Assembly: GCA_023246535.1 (NCBI GenBank)
Contig: JAHFIF010000017.1
Coordinates: 1-15,279, forward strand
DNA: 15,279 nt
Direction of reading: 5' to 3'
Source of the DNA: a bacterium
Lineage (GTDB): Bacteria; Patescibacteriota; Patescibacteriia; CAIQCM01
In this document: in pieces, positions 1 through 7,467 of the stretch
Position numbering within the stretch: position 1 is the stretch's first letter
How the letters are laid out: the number at the start of each line of letters is the position of its first letter
Notes under the pieces: model-generated
What the model was told of the DNA's origin: nothing
Seen by the model: only the letters and a program-made list of their open reading frames with translations
The model's database searches: none
Translations under genes and position numbers: made by a program

Positions 1-1
1 G

Positions 2-58
2 TCGCAAATTAATTGCGGGCGGAAAGAGAGGTCGCCGTCTTTCAGAACAGGTAACTAG
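2..58 (+). CDS. Possible 3' end of an upstream gene (partial)
   Basis: Frame 2 is open from the left window edge to a TAG at 56-58. The terminator hairpin starts at the next base, which fits a gene end. The visible tail is 18 residues, basic and Ser-rich (it ends RSPSFRTGN). I do not recognise it. Frame 3 is also open here, until a TAG inside the hairpin loop, so the frame is uncertain. An alternative is that no gene ends here. Confidence 0.25.
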   Translation, partial: SQINCGRKERSPSFRTGN

Positions 59-99
59 ATATCCAAAACCCCGCCGATTCTAGACGGGGTTTTGGATAT
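59..99 (+). terminator. Strong hairpin terminator, possibly bidirectional
   Basis: A perfect 15-bp inverted repeat pairs 59-73 with 85-99 around an 11-nt loop (74-84). The core is AAAACCCCG/CGGGGTTTT, so each strand has a GC stem followed by a T run. It separates whatever lies to the left from the LTA-synthase-like gene. Confidence 0.7.
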
Positions 100-115
100 G
101 CCACTTATGCACCAT

Positions 116-144
116 TTGGAAAATTGGCGGCGTAATATTATTAT
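116..144 (+). promoter_or_regulatory. Candidate sigma70-type promoter of the LtaS-like gene
   Basis: TTGGAA (116-121) is a 4/6 match to the -35 consensus. A 17-bp spacer separates it from TATTAT (139-144), a 5/6 match to the -10. Transcription would start at about 150-152, at or on the ATG at 151, so the mRNA would be leaderless or nearly so. No Shine-Dalgarno sequence is visible. An overlapping TATACA at 142-147 is a weaker alternative -10. Confidence 0.5.
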
Positions 145-150
145 ACATAG

Positions 151-2079
151 ATGTTAAAAATTGCTCGCGCACTTCGCCACGTTTTAAAGGTTTGCTGGTT
201 GCCTTTGGTTTTTGCCATTATTTTTGTCGTGCAAAATTTTCTTTTTAATTATTGGCTGAAAATTGAGCCGGGGGAGTTTGCGGGGCGGCGGGTGGCGGCG
301 ACGGCGGCGTTGGGGGTGTTGCTTTACGGGCCGGTTTTGTTGGTCGGGAAGCGGTTGAAATATCCGTATTTGGTCGGGGTTTCGCTCGTTCCGACGGCGA
401 TTTTGTCGGTGGAATACCTTTATTACTCGTATTCTGGCGGGTTTTTGCAAGCTTCGGCGCTTTTGTATGCGGGGGAGGGGGTGGCGATCATTCCGACGGC
501 CAAAACGCTGGTTAATTGGCGTTTGGCGTTTTTTGCGGCGGGTTTATTGGCGGCGATCGGCAGCTGGATTGCGGCGGCGTGTTCGGCGCGGTTTGCGGCG
601 AACGCCCTGCATTCTGACGGCTGGATCGCCGCGGCGGTCAACCGGCGGAAGTTCGCAGTCGCGGGAGCGGTCGCGTCCCTTGTTCTTTCCGGCTACGGTT
701 ATTTGTTCTTGGTCGAACGGAACGATCAAGAAAACATTGCCAATGTTTTTCGGCACGGCCAGCTGTATAACGCGGGCGGCGTCGTGGGGAAGTCGGGGAT
801 TGTGAATTTTTTCTTAAGCGACGCTTTGGCGCTCGCGCTGCATGCCGACAAGGTCAATGCCGCGGATGAAAATTTCGTGCAAAATTTTAAAGCGCAGCAG
901 CCGCCGGTTGTTTCCGACACCGACGTTGGTTCGCTCAAGTGGCGCAACGTGATCATGATCCAGGTTGAGTCGCTGGAGAACGCGGTCATCAATCAAAAAT
1001 ATAACGGGCAAGAAATTACGCCGAACCTCAACAAGCTGGCCAAGACCGGAATGTATTTTTCCAATTATTATTCGCCGGTCGGTCCGGGCACGACGGCCGA
1101 TGCCGAGTTCATGACGCTTAATTCGCTCTTTTCGCTGCCTAATACGGTGGCCTTTGTCCAATACGCTTACGATAATTACACCGCCCTGCCGGCGTTGCTC
1201 AAGAAAAACGGTTACAGCACGTACTCGCTGCACGGCGACGTGCCCAGTTTTTGGAATCGCGCCAATATTTATCCGCAGCTGGGTTATGAAAAGTGGTTTA
1301 GCCGCGCCGATTACACGATCCCGCGCGACATTGGCGTCTATGACTTGGGCGATAAGGATTTTTTTGAACAATCGTTGCCCAAGCTTGAGGCCATGCCCAA
1401 ACCGTTCATGGCGACGCTCATCACGCTCACATCGCACACGCCGTTTGAGTTGCCTGCTGACCTGCAAACGCTAACCATTCCTGACGACAGCGATTTAACC
1501 TGGCAACAGAAAGGCTATTTGCAGACCGTTCATTATACCGATCAGGCGATCGGGGAATTCATCGATCAATTAAAAACCGCAGGTCTATACGACAACTCGG
1601 TCGTCTTTATTTACGGCGATCATGGCAGTTTTACCGGCATTGCCGACGCCTTAGGCGTAAAAAACAGCGTTTTTCCGGACCTGCAGACCAGCCAGGTGCC
1701 AATGATCATTTTGGCGCCGCACTCCAAGATCAAAGGAAAAAAGACGATCCCTGCGAGCCATTTGGACGTTTATCCGACGGTGGCCGACCTGTTGGGGATA
1801 AAGCCGCCGCAGGAAGTGTTTGGTCATGACATGGTCGATGGAACCGACGTCGTGGCAGTGAGCCGGAATTTGGTTTCCGGCACGGTTAACAGCGTGCTGA
1901 CCGCCAAACTGGCGTTTCACGCCGGGGCGGACGGCGAGTTTGACGATGGTACTTGCTTGGCCATGCCCGGGGAAAAACCTCTCGACATGAATGCCTGTCA
2001 ATCGATTTATGATGCCGAGACCAATGCGGTCAAGGCGTCGGATATCATGGTCAAAGGAAATTTGATTAGCCCCCCTTAG
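151..2079 (+). CDS. LTA synthase-like membrane phosphoglycerol transferase (alkaline phosphatase/sulfatase superfamily)
   Basis: 642 aa with the two-part plan of LtaS: about five N-terminal membrane segments (near residues 13-36, 50-68, 73-92, 123-145 and 168-188), then an extracytoplasmic catalytic domain from about 264. LtaS landmarks are all present: metal-ligand Glu in QVESLE (E273), nucleophile Thr in GTTADAEF (T315), substrate-site HGDVPSFWNR (H361, W368, R370), SHTPF (H429) and the metal pair GDHG (D490, H491). In the known family, Thr takes glycerolphosphate from phosphatidylglycerol and passes it to a growing polymer outside the membrane. Length is close to S. aureus LtaS. The soluble part has exactly two cysteines (C602, C616). 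The start rests on the adjacent promoter. It stands alone, with hairpins after it. The class is sure, but the substrate is not: other phosphoglycerol or phosphoethanolamine transferases share this fold. Confidence 0.88.
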   Translation: MLKIARALRHVLKVCWLPLVFAIIFVVQNFLFNYWLKIEPGEFAGRRVAATAALGVLLYGPVLLVGKRLKYPYLVGVSLVPTAILSVEYLYYSYSGGFLQASALLYAGEGVAIIPTAKTLVNWRLAFFAAGLLAAIGSWIAAACSARFAANALHSDGWIAAAVNRRKFAVAGAVASLVLSGYGYLFLVERNDQENIANVFRHGQLYNAGGVVGKSGIVNFFLSDALALALHADKVNAADENFVQNFKAQQPPVVSDTDVGSLKWRNVIMIQVESLENAVINQKYNGQEITPNLNKLAKTGMYFSNYYSPVGPGTTADAEFMTLNSLFSLPNTVAFVQYAYDNYTALPALLKKNGYSTYSLHGDVPSFWNRANIYPQLGYEKWFSRADYTIPRDIGVYDLGDKDFFEQSLPKLEAMPKPFMATLITLTSHTPFELPADLQTLTIPDDSDLTWQQKGYLQTVHYTDQAIGEFIDQLKTAGLYDNSVVFIYGDHGSFTGIADALGVKNSVFPDLQTSQVPMIILAPHSKIKGKKTIPASHLDVYPTVADLLGIKPPQEVFGHDMVDGTDVVAVSRNLVSGTVNSVLTAKLAFHAGADGEFDDGTCLAMPGEKPLDMNACQSIYDAETNAVKASDIMVKGNLISPP

Positions 2080-2086
2080 CAGGCTG

Positions 2087-2104
2087 GCTGGCTTAATGGC
2101 CGGC
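2087..2104. repeat. Small GC hairpin after the LtaS-like gene (left flank of element 1)
   Basis: GCTGGC (2087-2092) pairs with GCCGGC (2099-2104) around a 6-nt loop, with one G-U pair. There is no T run after it, so it is at best a weak terminator. It touches the large palindrome that begins at 2105. Confidence 0.45.
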
Positions 2105-2208
2105 GGTTCGATGCTAATATACTAATTGGTACGAATATAACTAATCTACTGTTAATTCGTATCGTTATTCGTCATATTCGTAACAATTCGCATATTAGCA
2201 TCGAGCCA
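2105..2208. repeat. Large imperfect palindromic intergenic element, copy 1
   Basis: The outer arms 2105-2120 and 2193-2208 pair over 16 bp with one G-U (core CGATGCTAATAT/ATATTAGCATCG). The inner arms 2124-2138 and 2174-2188 pair at 14 of 15 positions. The right half carries ATTCGY starting at 2155, 2167, 2176 and 2186, about one helical turn apart. Ends, length and hexamers resemble 9962-10070, so this is a candidate family of dispersed elements. No coding capacity is seen. It could act as RNA structure, as a cruciform, or as a non-autonomous mobile palindrome. Confidence 0.6.
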
Positions 2209-2210
2209 AG

Positions 2211-2224
2211 GTCGCTTCGGCGAC
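2211..2224. repeat. UUCG-tetraloop hairpin (right flank of element 1)
   Basis: GTCGC (2211-2215) and GCGAC (2220-2224) enclose TTCG (2216-2219), giving the very stable C(UUCG)G tetraloop in RNA. No T run follows, so it does not look like a classic terminator. The DnaA-box-like nonamer begins three bases later. Confidence 0.55.
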
Positions 2225-2226
2225 TG

Positions 2227-2272
2227 TGTGGATAAGTTATTTTAGTTAAAATTTGGCAAAATGATGTATAAT
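2227..2272 (+). promoter_or_regulatory. Promoter module of surface protein A with a DnaA-box-like nonamer
   Basis: TGTGGATAA (2227-2235), the exact complement of the consensus DnaA box TTATCCACA, is followed after 17 nt by TTGGCA (2253-2258) and after 8 more by a perfect -10, TATAAT (2267-2272). The same three blocks with the same spacings precede the paralogous gene at 4822-4867. The TTGGCA lies too close to the -10 to be a standard -35. At the normal distance only weak matches such as TTAAAA occur. Confidence 0.6.
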
Positions 2273-2297
2273 TAGGACATCGTTTTAATAATTCTCA

Positions 2298-2318
2298 TAA
2301 CGAATTTTATATTCGTTA
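2298..2318 (+). promoter_or_regulatory. Leader hairpin of surface protein A mRNA
   Basis: TAACGAAT (2298-2305) pairs with ATTCGTTA (2311-2318) around TTTAT, inside the roughly 55-nt leader between the -10 and the ATG at 2333. It holds the RCGAAT/ATTCGY hexamer common in this window's spacers. It is AT-rich, so its stability as RNA is modest. A role in mRNA stability or translation is only possible. Confidence 0.35.
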
Positions 2319-2332
2319 AGAAAAAACGTCAT

Positions 2333-4771
2333 ATGAACGTACTTTTTAAATCTTCAACCGGCAGCATGGGGCGTCGCGCCATGATGTTTGCCGTCTGCGT
2401 GGCGCTTGCCGCGCTGAGCTTCGCCGCTATCCCGGCGCACAAGGCCCTGGCCGCCAATACGGTTTCCAGCGCCGTCTATCAAGACACCAATAACGATGGC
2501 GCTGTCGATACGATCGTCGTCACCATGGACGAGAACGTGACCGCTTGCGTCTACGAAGCCGGCGATTGGTCGGTTTCCGTTGCCGGTACGATCGGCGTTA
2601 CCGGCGTTACCGGAATTTCTTGCACCGGCACCGATCCTATTTTGAACATTTCCGTCACTTCCGGCGCCAACAAGACTGGCGGCGTGACCAATCCGACCAT
2701 TGCCTACGCCAACCAGGGAACCTTGGGCAGCGTTACTTTAACTTCGGGCGCGATGACGGCCAAATCCATCATCCCGACCGACGCGGCCAAGCCGATCGTT
2801 GTTTCGGCCACCATCAACAAGACCGCGTCGCGCAATAATTTTACGCTTGTTTATTCCGAACCGGTCACCACGACCGACGGCGCCTCCTCGACGACGAATG
2901 GCGACCTGACGACGGCCGGTACGTTGGCCGGCTTTGGTTCGTTTGCGACCCCCGGCAATGCGACCGTCCCGACCACCAAGAACACGATGTCGGGCAATGG
3001 CACGGCCACGATCGTTGTGACTTTTGCCGACCAGGCCGCCGGTTATTTTAACAACGGTTCCTCGACCGGTCCTTCGGGCGTCTTTACGCCTGTGGCCGCG
3101 GCGGCAGTTGTTGATGCCGTCGCGCTTCAGGTCAATACCGCGCACACCGTGACCACGACCGTGACGGGCGCTTGGACGCTGACCCAGCCGACCATCACTT
3201 CGGTCACGCTTTCCGATGCCAACTTTAATGGCAGCGTTGATACCGCCACCGTCGTTCTTTCGGCGGCCATGCGCGATGCCAACGTGACCAACGGCGATGC
3301 GCTCTTGGGCGGCGCCGGCCACACCGGCACGTTCACGACCGGCACGGCCAACGACGCCACGACCGTTTTTGCGCTCACGACCGATAATTTGCCGGCCAAT
3401 ACTTCGGCTACGGCCGCGCAATTCACGTATTCCGGCGCGACCACCAGAATAACCGATCTTTTCGGCAACTTGCTCGCGACGGCCACTCCCGGCACGATCG
3501 TGGCTGCCGATGTCGTTGAAGCTGATAACGCGCCGCCGGTCATCATTTCGACCTCGCCGGCTTCGGCCTCAACCTCGATCATGCTGCGGTCTTCCATTCT
3601 CGTTGATTTCTCGGAAAGCATGAATTTTTCCGGGTGTACTTTCTCGGCATCGCCGGACACGACTGGCTACGGATCGATCACCACGGCCGGCAATTGGAGC
3701 GCGGGCATGACCGGGCTTCCTAATAGCACGGTTGTTATCACTAACTCGATCGCTCAAGCCCTTAATACCGCGGTGACCATCACGATCGGCGGTTGCACGG
3801 CGGCGGTTGGCGGCGCGGCTTTGCACGCCAACGCGGCTTTCCCCAATCCTTGGACGTTCACCACGACTGCTTCCACGGCTTCCGGCAGCAACCGAAACGG
3901 CGGCGCCGCGGCCACCCCGACTCCGGCCTCGGTAACCTTGTCCATCCCCGACGGCGGCGCGACCTATAACGCCGGCCAGGAGATCGGTATCAACTGGGCG
4001 GCCGCTAACGGTCCGTTCGGTTCGTTCCGCGTTTCGTATTCGTCGGACAACGGCAATAACTGGACGGTTTTGGCAAACGCGGTCCCGGGCACCAGCTCGT
4101 CGTTGAGCTGGGTCGTTCCGACCGCCTCGACCACCCAGGGTCTTATCAAAGTTGAAGGCTTGAATTCGACCGGCACGGTGCTGGCCTCCGACACGAGCGC
4201 TTCGACCTTTACGATCAACGGCACGACCGTCGCGCCGCCGGTGGTCGCTCCGCCGGTTGTCACGCCGCCGGTCACGCCGTCGAAGGATGACTCGACCGTT
4301 GCCGGCAACTACGACGTTTCCACGGCCAAGGGCAATAACCCCGATTTCAACACCGACATGGGCATTCCGACGGCGACGACCGCGGCCGCCTGCGTTTCCG
4401 GATCGCTCATCAAGGGAAAAACGATGCCGGCGGTATATTATTGCGGCGCCGATGGAAAACGCTACGTGTTCGTCAATGACAAAGCGTTCTTCAGTTGGTA
4501 TACGGACTTTAAAACGGTTAAGACGATTCCCGATGCCACGCTTTCTTCGATCATGATCGGCGGCAACATCACATACCGCCCCGGCACACGCATGATCAAG
4601 ATCCAGTCCGACCCCAAGGTTTACGTTGTCGCGCGCGGCGGCGTCCTTCGCTGGGTTGCGACCGAAGCGGCGGCTGTCCGTCTCTTTGGCGCGAATTGGA
4701 ACAAGATGATCGACGACGTTTCCGACTCGTTCTTCACGAACTATAAGGTCGGCGCTTCGATCACTCAATAA
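2333..4771 (+). CDS. Secreted multi-domain Ig-like surface protein, paralog A
   Basis: 812 aa. Residues 1-40 form a signal peptide with a basic start, a hydrophobic core and a likely cut after ALA (38-40). Order of domains: a DxNxDGxVDT-type beta domain (about 43-150), two less clear Thr/Ala-rich regions (about 152-285 and 286-398, the latter starting with another DANFNGSVDT-type motif), a Big_5/SbsA-like Ig domain (about 401-512, motif PPVIISTSPAS...VDFSESM), an Ig-like domain with DGGATYNAGQ (about 533-630), a Pro/Val linker (631-648), and a C-terminal domain (about 687-812) shared with paralog B. Mature cysteines come as three pairs: C72/C97, C435/C488 and C687/C704. There is no LPXTG and no C-terminal membrane helix. 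It is probably a cell-surface or S-layer-like protein. The exact role is unknown. It has its own promoter and terminator. Confidence 0.85.
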   Translation: MNVLFKSSTGSMGRRAMMFAVCVALAALSFAAIPAHKALAANTVSSAVYQDTNNDGAVDTIVVTMDENVTACVYEAGDWSVSVAGTIGVTGVTGISCTGTDPILNISVTSGANKTGGVTNPTIAYANQGTLGSVTLTSGAMTAKSIIPTDAAKPIVVSATINKTASRNNFTLVYSEPVTTTDGASSTTNGDLTTAGTLAGFGSFATPGNATVPTTKNTMSGNGTATIVVTFADQAAGYFNNGSSTGPSGVFTPVAAAAVVDAVALQVNTAHTVTTTVTGAWTLTQPTITSVTLSDANFNGSVDTATVVLSAAMRDANVTNGDALLGGAGHTGTFTTGTANDATTVFALTTDNLPANTSATAAQFTYSGATTRITDLFGNLLATATPGTIVAADVVEADNAPPVIISTSPASASTSIMLRSSILVDFSESMNFSGCTFSASPDTTGYGSITTAGNWSAGMTGLPNSTVVITNSIAQALNTAVTITIGGCTAAVGGAALHANAAFPNPWTFTTTASTASGSNRNGGAAATPTPASVTLSIPDGGATYNAGQEIGINWAAANGPFGSFRVSYSSDNGNNWTVLANAVPGTSSSLSWVVPTASTTQGLIKVEGLNSTGTVLASDTSASTFTINGTTVAPPVVAPPVVTPPVTPSKDDSTVAGNYDVSTAKGNNPDFNTDMGIPTATTAAACVSGSLIKGKTMPAVYYCGADGKRYVFVNDKAFFSWYTDFKTVKTIPDATLSSIMIGGNITYRPGTRMIKIQSDPKVYVVARGGVLRWVATEAAAVRLFGANWNKMIDDVSDSFFTNYKVGASITQ

Positions 4772-4783
4772 AAATCGTCAGAC

Positions 4784-4812
4784 AAAGCCTCTCCGCACCC
4801 CGGAGGGGCTTT
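4784..4812 (+). terminator. Rho-independent terminator of paralog A
   Basis: AAAGCCTCTCCG (4784-4795) pairs with CGGAGGGGCTTT (4801-4812) over 12 bp with one G-T, loop CACCC, followed by a T-rich stretch to about 4818. It begins 13 nt after the stop codon of paralog A. It implies that paralog B is transcribed separately. Confidence 0.85.
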
Positions 4813-4821
4813 TGTTTTACT

Positions 4822-4867
4822 TGTGGATAAGTCTATTTTATAAGATTTTGACGAAAGAGCGTATAAT
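4822..4867 (+). promoter_or_regulatory. Promoter module of surface protein B with a DnaA-box-like nonamer
   Basis: TGTGGATAA (4822-4830), 17 nt, TTGACG (4848-4853), 8 nt, then a perfect -10, TATAAT (4862-4867). The spacings equal those before paralog A (2227-2272), although the intervening bases have partly diverged. Transcription should start near 4874. The -10 call is strong. The meaning of the nonamer is open. Confidence 0.6.
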
Positions 4868-4926
4868 AAAGAAATAAAATATTATCTAACCACAGCGATT
4901 TTATGATTGCTGCGGAAATGATTTAT

Positions 4927-7323
4927 ATGAACGAGTCCTTAAAAAATTATTTTAGCGGCAAGTGGTTGGCTTTGGTTGTTTTGTCGATCGCAACGCTGGC
5001 CGGCCTTGTCCTCATCATGGCGCCGACGCATCAGGCCGCGGCCATGGATACGGTTTCGAGCGCGGTCTATCAGGATCTTAACCATGACGGGCAGGTCGAC
5101 AATGTTCAAGTCACTTTTGACGAGAATGTGACCGCTTGCGCTTATGAAGCGGGGGACTGGGGAGTTACGGTCGCGGGCGGAATTAATGTGACGGCGATCA
5201 CCGGGATTTCGGGAACCTGCAACGGCACTGATGCCATTTTGAATATTGCCGTGACGGCGGCGGCCGGCTTTACCGGCGGGGCGGTGGCGCCGACCGTTAC
5301 TTACGCCGATCAGGGAACGACGGGTAGCGTCACGTTGGTCTCCGGCGCGCTTTCGGCCAAGACGATCAGTCCGACCGACGGCGCGGCGCCGGTGGTTCTT
5401 TCTGTTGCTTACCTGGATACCGATCTTGATTCCCGCGTCGACACCATCCAGTTCAATACGTCGCGCGAAGGGAGTATAAATTGCGGTGTCTTTACCGGCG
5501 GCGCTTCATTCACCGTTGGCACAGCCGGCACGATCAATCTGGTTCCATCGGGCGCCGATACTTGCGCGACGAACGGAATTAATGATTTTCAAGTGATCTT
5601 GGGAACGCGCGGCGCTTTGGGGATTAGCGGCGGCGTTGTTTCGCCAATCGTTACTTATACCCAATCGGGCAGCGGCGTCGCCGACGGCGCCGGAAACTTT
5701 TTACCGACCGCTGCCGGTTTGACGGTGGCCGACGCCACGCCGCCGTTCATCCGTTCGGTCAGCTATCTCGACACTAATTACGACGGCCAAGTTGACCACG
5801 TGCAATTCAACACCAGTACCGACACCGGCATTGCCTGCAACACCTTCGTTGGCAATACAACCTTCACTGTCGGCACGGCCGGCACGGTGGCCCTGGCTTC
5901 GTCGGCCGGCGACACGTGTTCATCGAACGGCACGTCCAACTTTACCATTGCTTTGGCCACGCTCGGCGCGGCCAATATGACCGGCGGCGCGGTCGCCCCG
6001 GTCGTCACTTATACGCAGGCCGGAACCGGCGTTGCCGATGCGGCGGGAAATCATACGCCGACCATGGCCGGGATCACGGTAGCCGATGCCGCGGCGCCGA
6101 TCATCATTTCCACTTCGCCGGCTTCGGGCGCGACCGGCGTGCAGTTGACCGCGCCGATCGTTGTGAACTTTTCCGAGACCATGCTGCCGGCTTCCTGCGC
6201 TTTTAGCGCGCCGGCCGCTACGGCAACATACGGCGACATAACTTCCGGGGCCAACTGGAGCGTCGGGACGAGCGGACAGACGGCGAGCCAGGCGACGCTC
6301 GCGGTCACCGGGAATAATTCGTCCAACGTCGCCATTCAAGCGACGGTCAGCGGCTGCACCGACGCCGGGGCGTTGCTGATGGCCGCCGGAACCGTCGCGC
6401 CGAATCCGTGGACCTTTACGACGCGCGCCCAAGGTTCGTCCGGTGGTAATGGCGGCGGTTCAAATGTCGTCGTCAATCCTTCGATCGTGTTGAATATTCC
6501 CTACGGCGGCGCGACCTACACGCCGGGACAAATGGTCGGCGTCGATTGGACGGCGCGCGACGGCGCCTATACGGGTTATCGCGTTTCCTTTTCGCCGGAC
6601 AGCGGCGCGACCTGGTCGGTGCTGGCCACGGTTTCCGGCTCCAACTCGGGTTATACCTGGACCGTCCCCGACATTTCAACGATCGCCGGGATCATCAAGG
6701 TCGAAGGCTTGAATTCGTCCGGCACGGTGCTGGCTTCGGCCACCAGCGCTTCATCGTTTTCTATTAACGGCAAGGCGGTCACGCCGCCGGTCACGCCGCC
6801 GACGCCCGCCGGCGAGCAGCCGGCGCCCGCGCAAGCCGATCCGACCGCGACCGGAATTTACGATCCGTCGGCTGCGCTTGAGGCGACCGCTTCGATCGAC
6901 GTTGATAATGGCATTGCCGCAGCGGCACCGGGCACGGCGGTTTATTGCGACGACGGGTCGCTCGTCAAGGGTTCGACGCCGGCGGTCTATTATTGCGGCG
7001 CCGATGGCAAGCGCTACGTGTTCACGACTGCGCGCGTTTACTTCACCTGGTACAACGACTTTTCCGGCGTGCGGACGATTTCCGACGACACGCTGGCGCT
7101 CATTCCGATCGGCGGGAACGTCACTTACCGCCCCGGGAAAAAATTGGTGAAAGCGCAGACCGATCCCAAGGTCTATGCTATCTCGCGCGGCGGTCTTTTG
7201 CGCTGGGTGCCGAGCGAAGCTGTTGCCGCCGCCATTTACGGAAAAAACTGGCAGCACATGGTCGATTACGTTCCCGACGCTTTCTTTTTCAACTACACGA
7301 TCGGCACGCCGCTTGCTCAATAA
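4927..7323 (+). CDS. Secreted multi-domain Ig-like surface protein, paralog B
   Basis: 798 aa from ATG 4927. I prefer this to the in-frame ATG at 4903 because TATATGAAC here matches CATATGAAC at the start of paralog A, and it removes an odd acidic N-terminus. Signal peptide about 1-39 (cut near HQAAA). Three repeats of a DxNxDGxVD domain follow (about 41-155, 155-271 and 273-388), then a Big_5/SbsA-like domain (about 390-500), an Ig-like domain (about 519-615), a Pro/Ala linker (about 617-650) and the shared C-terminal domain (about 674-798). Cysteines pair once per domain: 71/98, 186/213, 304/331, 424/477 and 674/690. Ends resemble paralog A, but the middle differs. It is probably a structural or adhesive surface protein. 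No enzymatic motif is seen. Confidence 0.85.
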   Translation: MNESLKNYFSGKWLALVVLSIATLAGLVLIMAPTHQAAAMDTVSSAVYQDLNHDGQVDNVQVTFDENVTACAYEAGDWGVTVAGGINVTAITGISGTCNGTDAILNIAVTAAAGFTGGAVAPTVTYADQGTTGSVTLVSGALSAKTISPTDGAAPVVLSVAYLDTDLDSRVDTIQFNTSREGSINCGVFTGGASFTVGTAGTINLVPSGADTCATNGINDFQVILGTRGALGISGGVVSPIVTYTQSGSGVADGAGNFLPTAAGLTVADATPPFIRSVSYLDTNYDGQVDHVQFNTSTDTGIACNTFVGNTTFTVGTAGTVALASSAGDTCSSNGTSNFTIALATLGAANMTGGAVAPVVTYTQAGTGVADAAGNHTPTMAGITVADAAAPIIISTSPASGATGVQLTAPIVVNFSETMLPASCAFSAPAATATYGDITSGANWSVGTSGQTASQATLAVTGNNSSNVAIQATVSGCTDAGALLMAAGTVAPNPWTFTTRAQGSSGGNGGGSNVVVNPSIVLNIPYGGATYTPGQMVGVDWTARDGAYTGYRVSFSPDSGATWSVLATVSGSNSGYTWTVPDISTIAGIIKVEGLNSSGTVLASATSASSFSINGKAVTPPVTPPTPAGEQPAPAQADPTATGIYDPSAALEATASIDVDNGIAAAAPGTAVYCDDGSLVKGSTPAVYYCGADGKRYVFTTARVYFTWYNDFSGVRTISDDTLALIPIGGNVTYRPGKKLVKAQTDPKVYAISRGGLLRWVPSEAVAAAIYGKNWQHMVDYVPDAFFFNYTIGTPLAQ

Positions 7324-7343
7324 TTATCATCAAAAATCATGAC

Positions 7344-7373
7344 AAATATTCGCACCAAAATGCGAATATTTTT
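7344..7373 (+). terminator. Rho-independent terminator of paralog B
   Basis: A perfect 11-bp stem, AAATATTCGCA (7344-7354) with TGCGAATATTT (7361-7371), encloses a 6-nt loop and runs into TTT. It starts 20 nt after the stop. The stem is AT-rich and carries the ATTCGC/GCGAAT hexamer found in the other spacers. Confidence 0.75.
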
Positions 7374-7467
7374 CGTATGCATAATTAGACATTCGACAAT
7401 ATGGTGAGCCTGCCGGACTATTAGTCACTCGATATTAATATACAAAAATCATTGCCCTTAAGCGAAA

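Noticed and set aside
2155..2192. Short regularly spaced ATTCGY repeats as a possible CRISPR array
   Set aside because: Repeats of 6 bp at 9-12 bp spacing are far too short, there are no unique spacers of normal length, and no cas genes are present.
2080..2332. Riboswitch or tRNA in the hairpin-rich spacer
   Set aside because: No conserved riboswitch core or tRNA cloverleaf could be recognised. The structure is a palindrome upstream of the promoter, not within the mRNA leader.
3569..4768. 399-residue open frame on the minus strand opposite surface protein A
   Set aside because: Arg/Gly/Asp-rich low-complexity translation with no domain. It arises from the codon bias of the real gene on the plus strand, which has a signal peptide and recognisable domains.
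2227..4830. DnaA-box-like nonamers as a replication origin
   Set aside because: Only two single boxes 2.6 kb apart, each tied to a promoter, with no box cluster and no dnaA, dnaN or AT-rich unwinding region.
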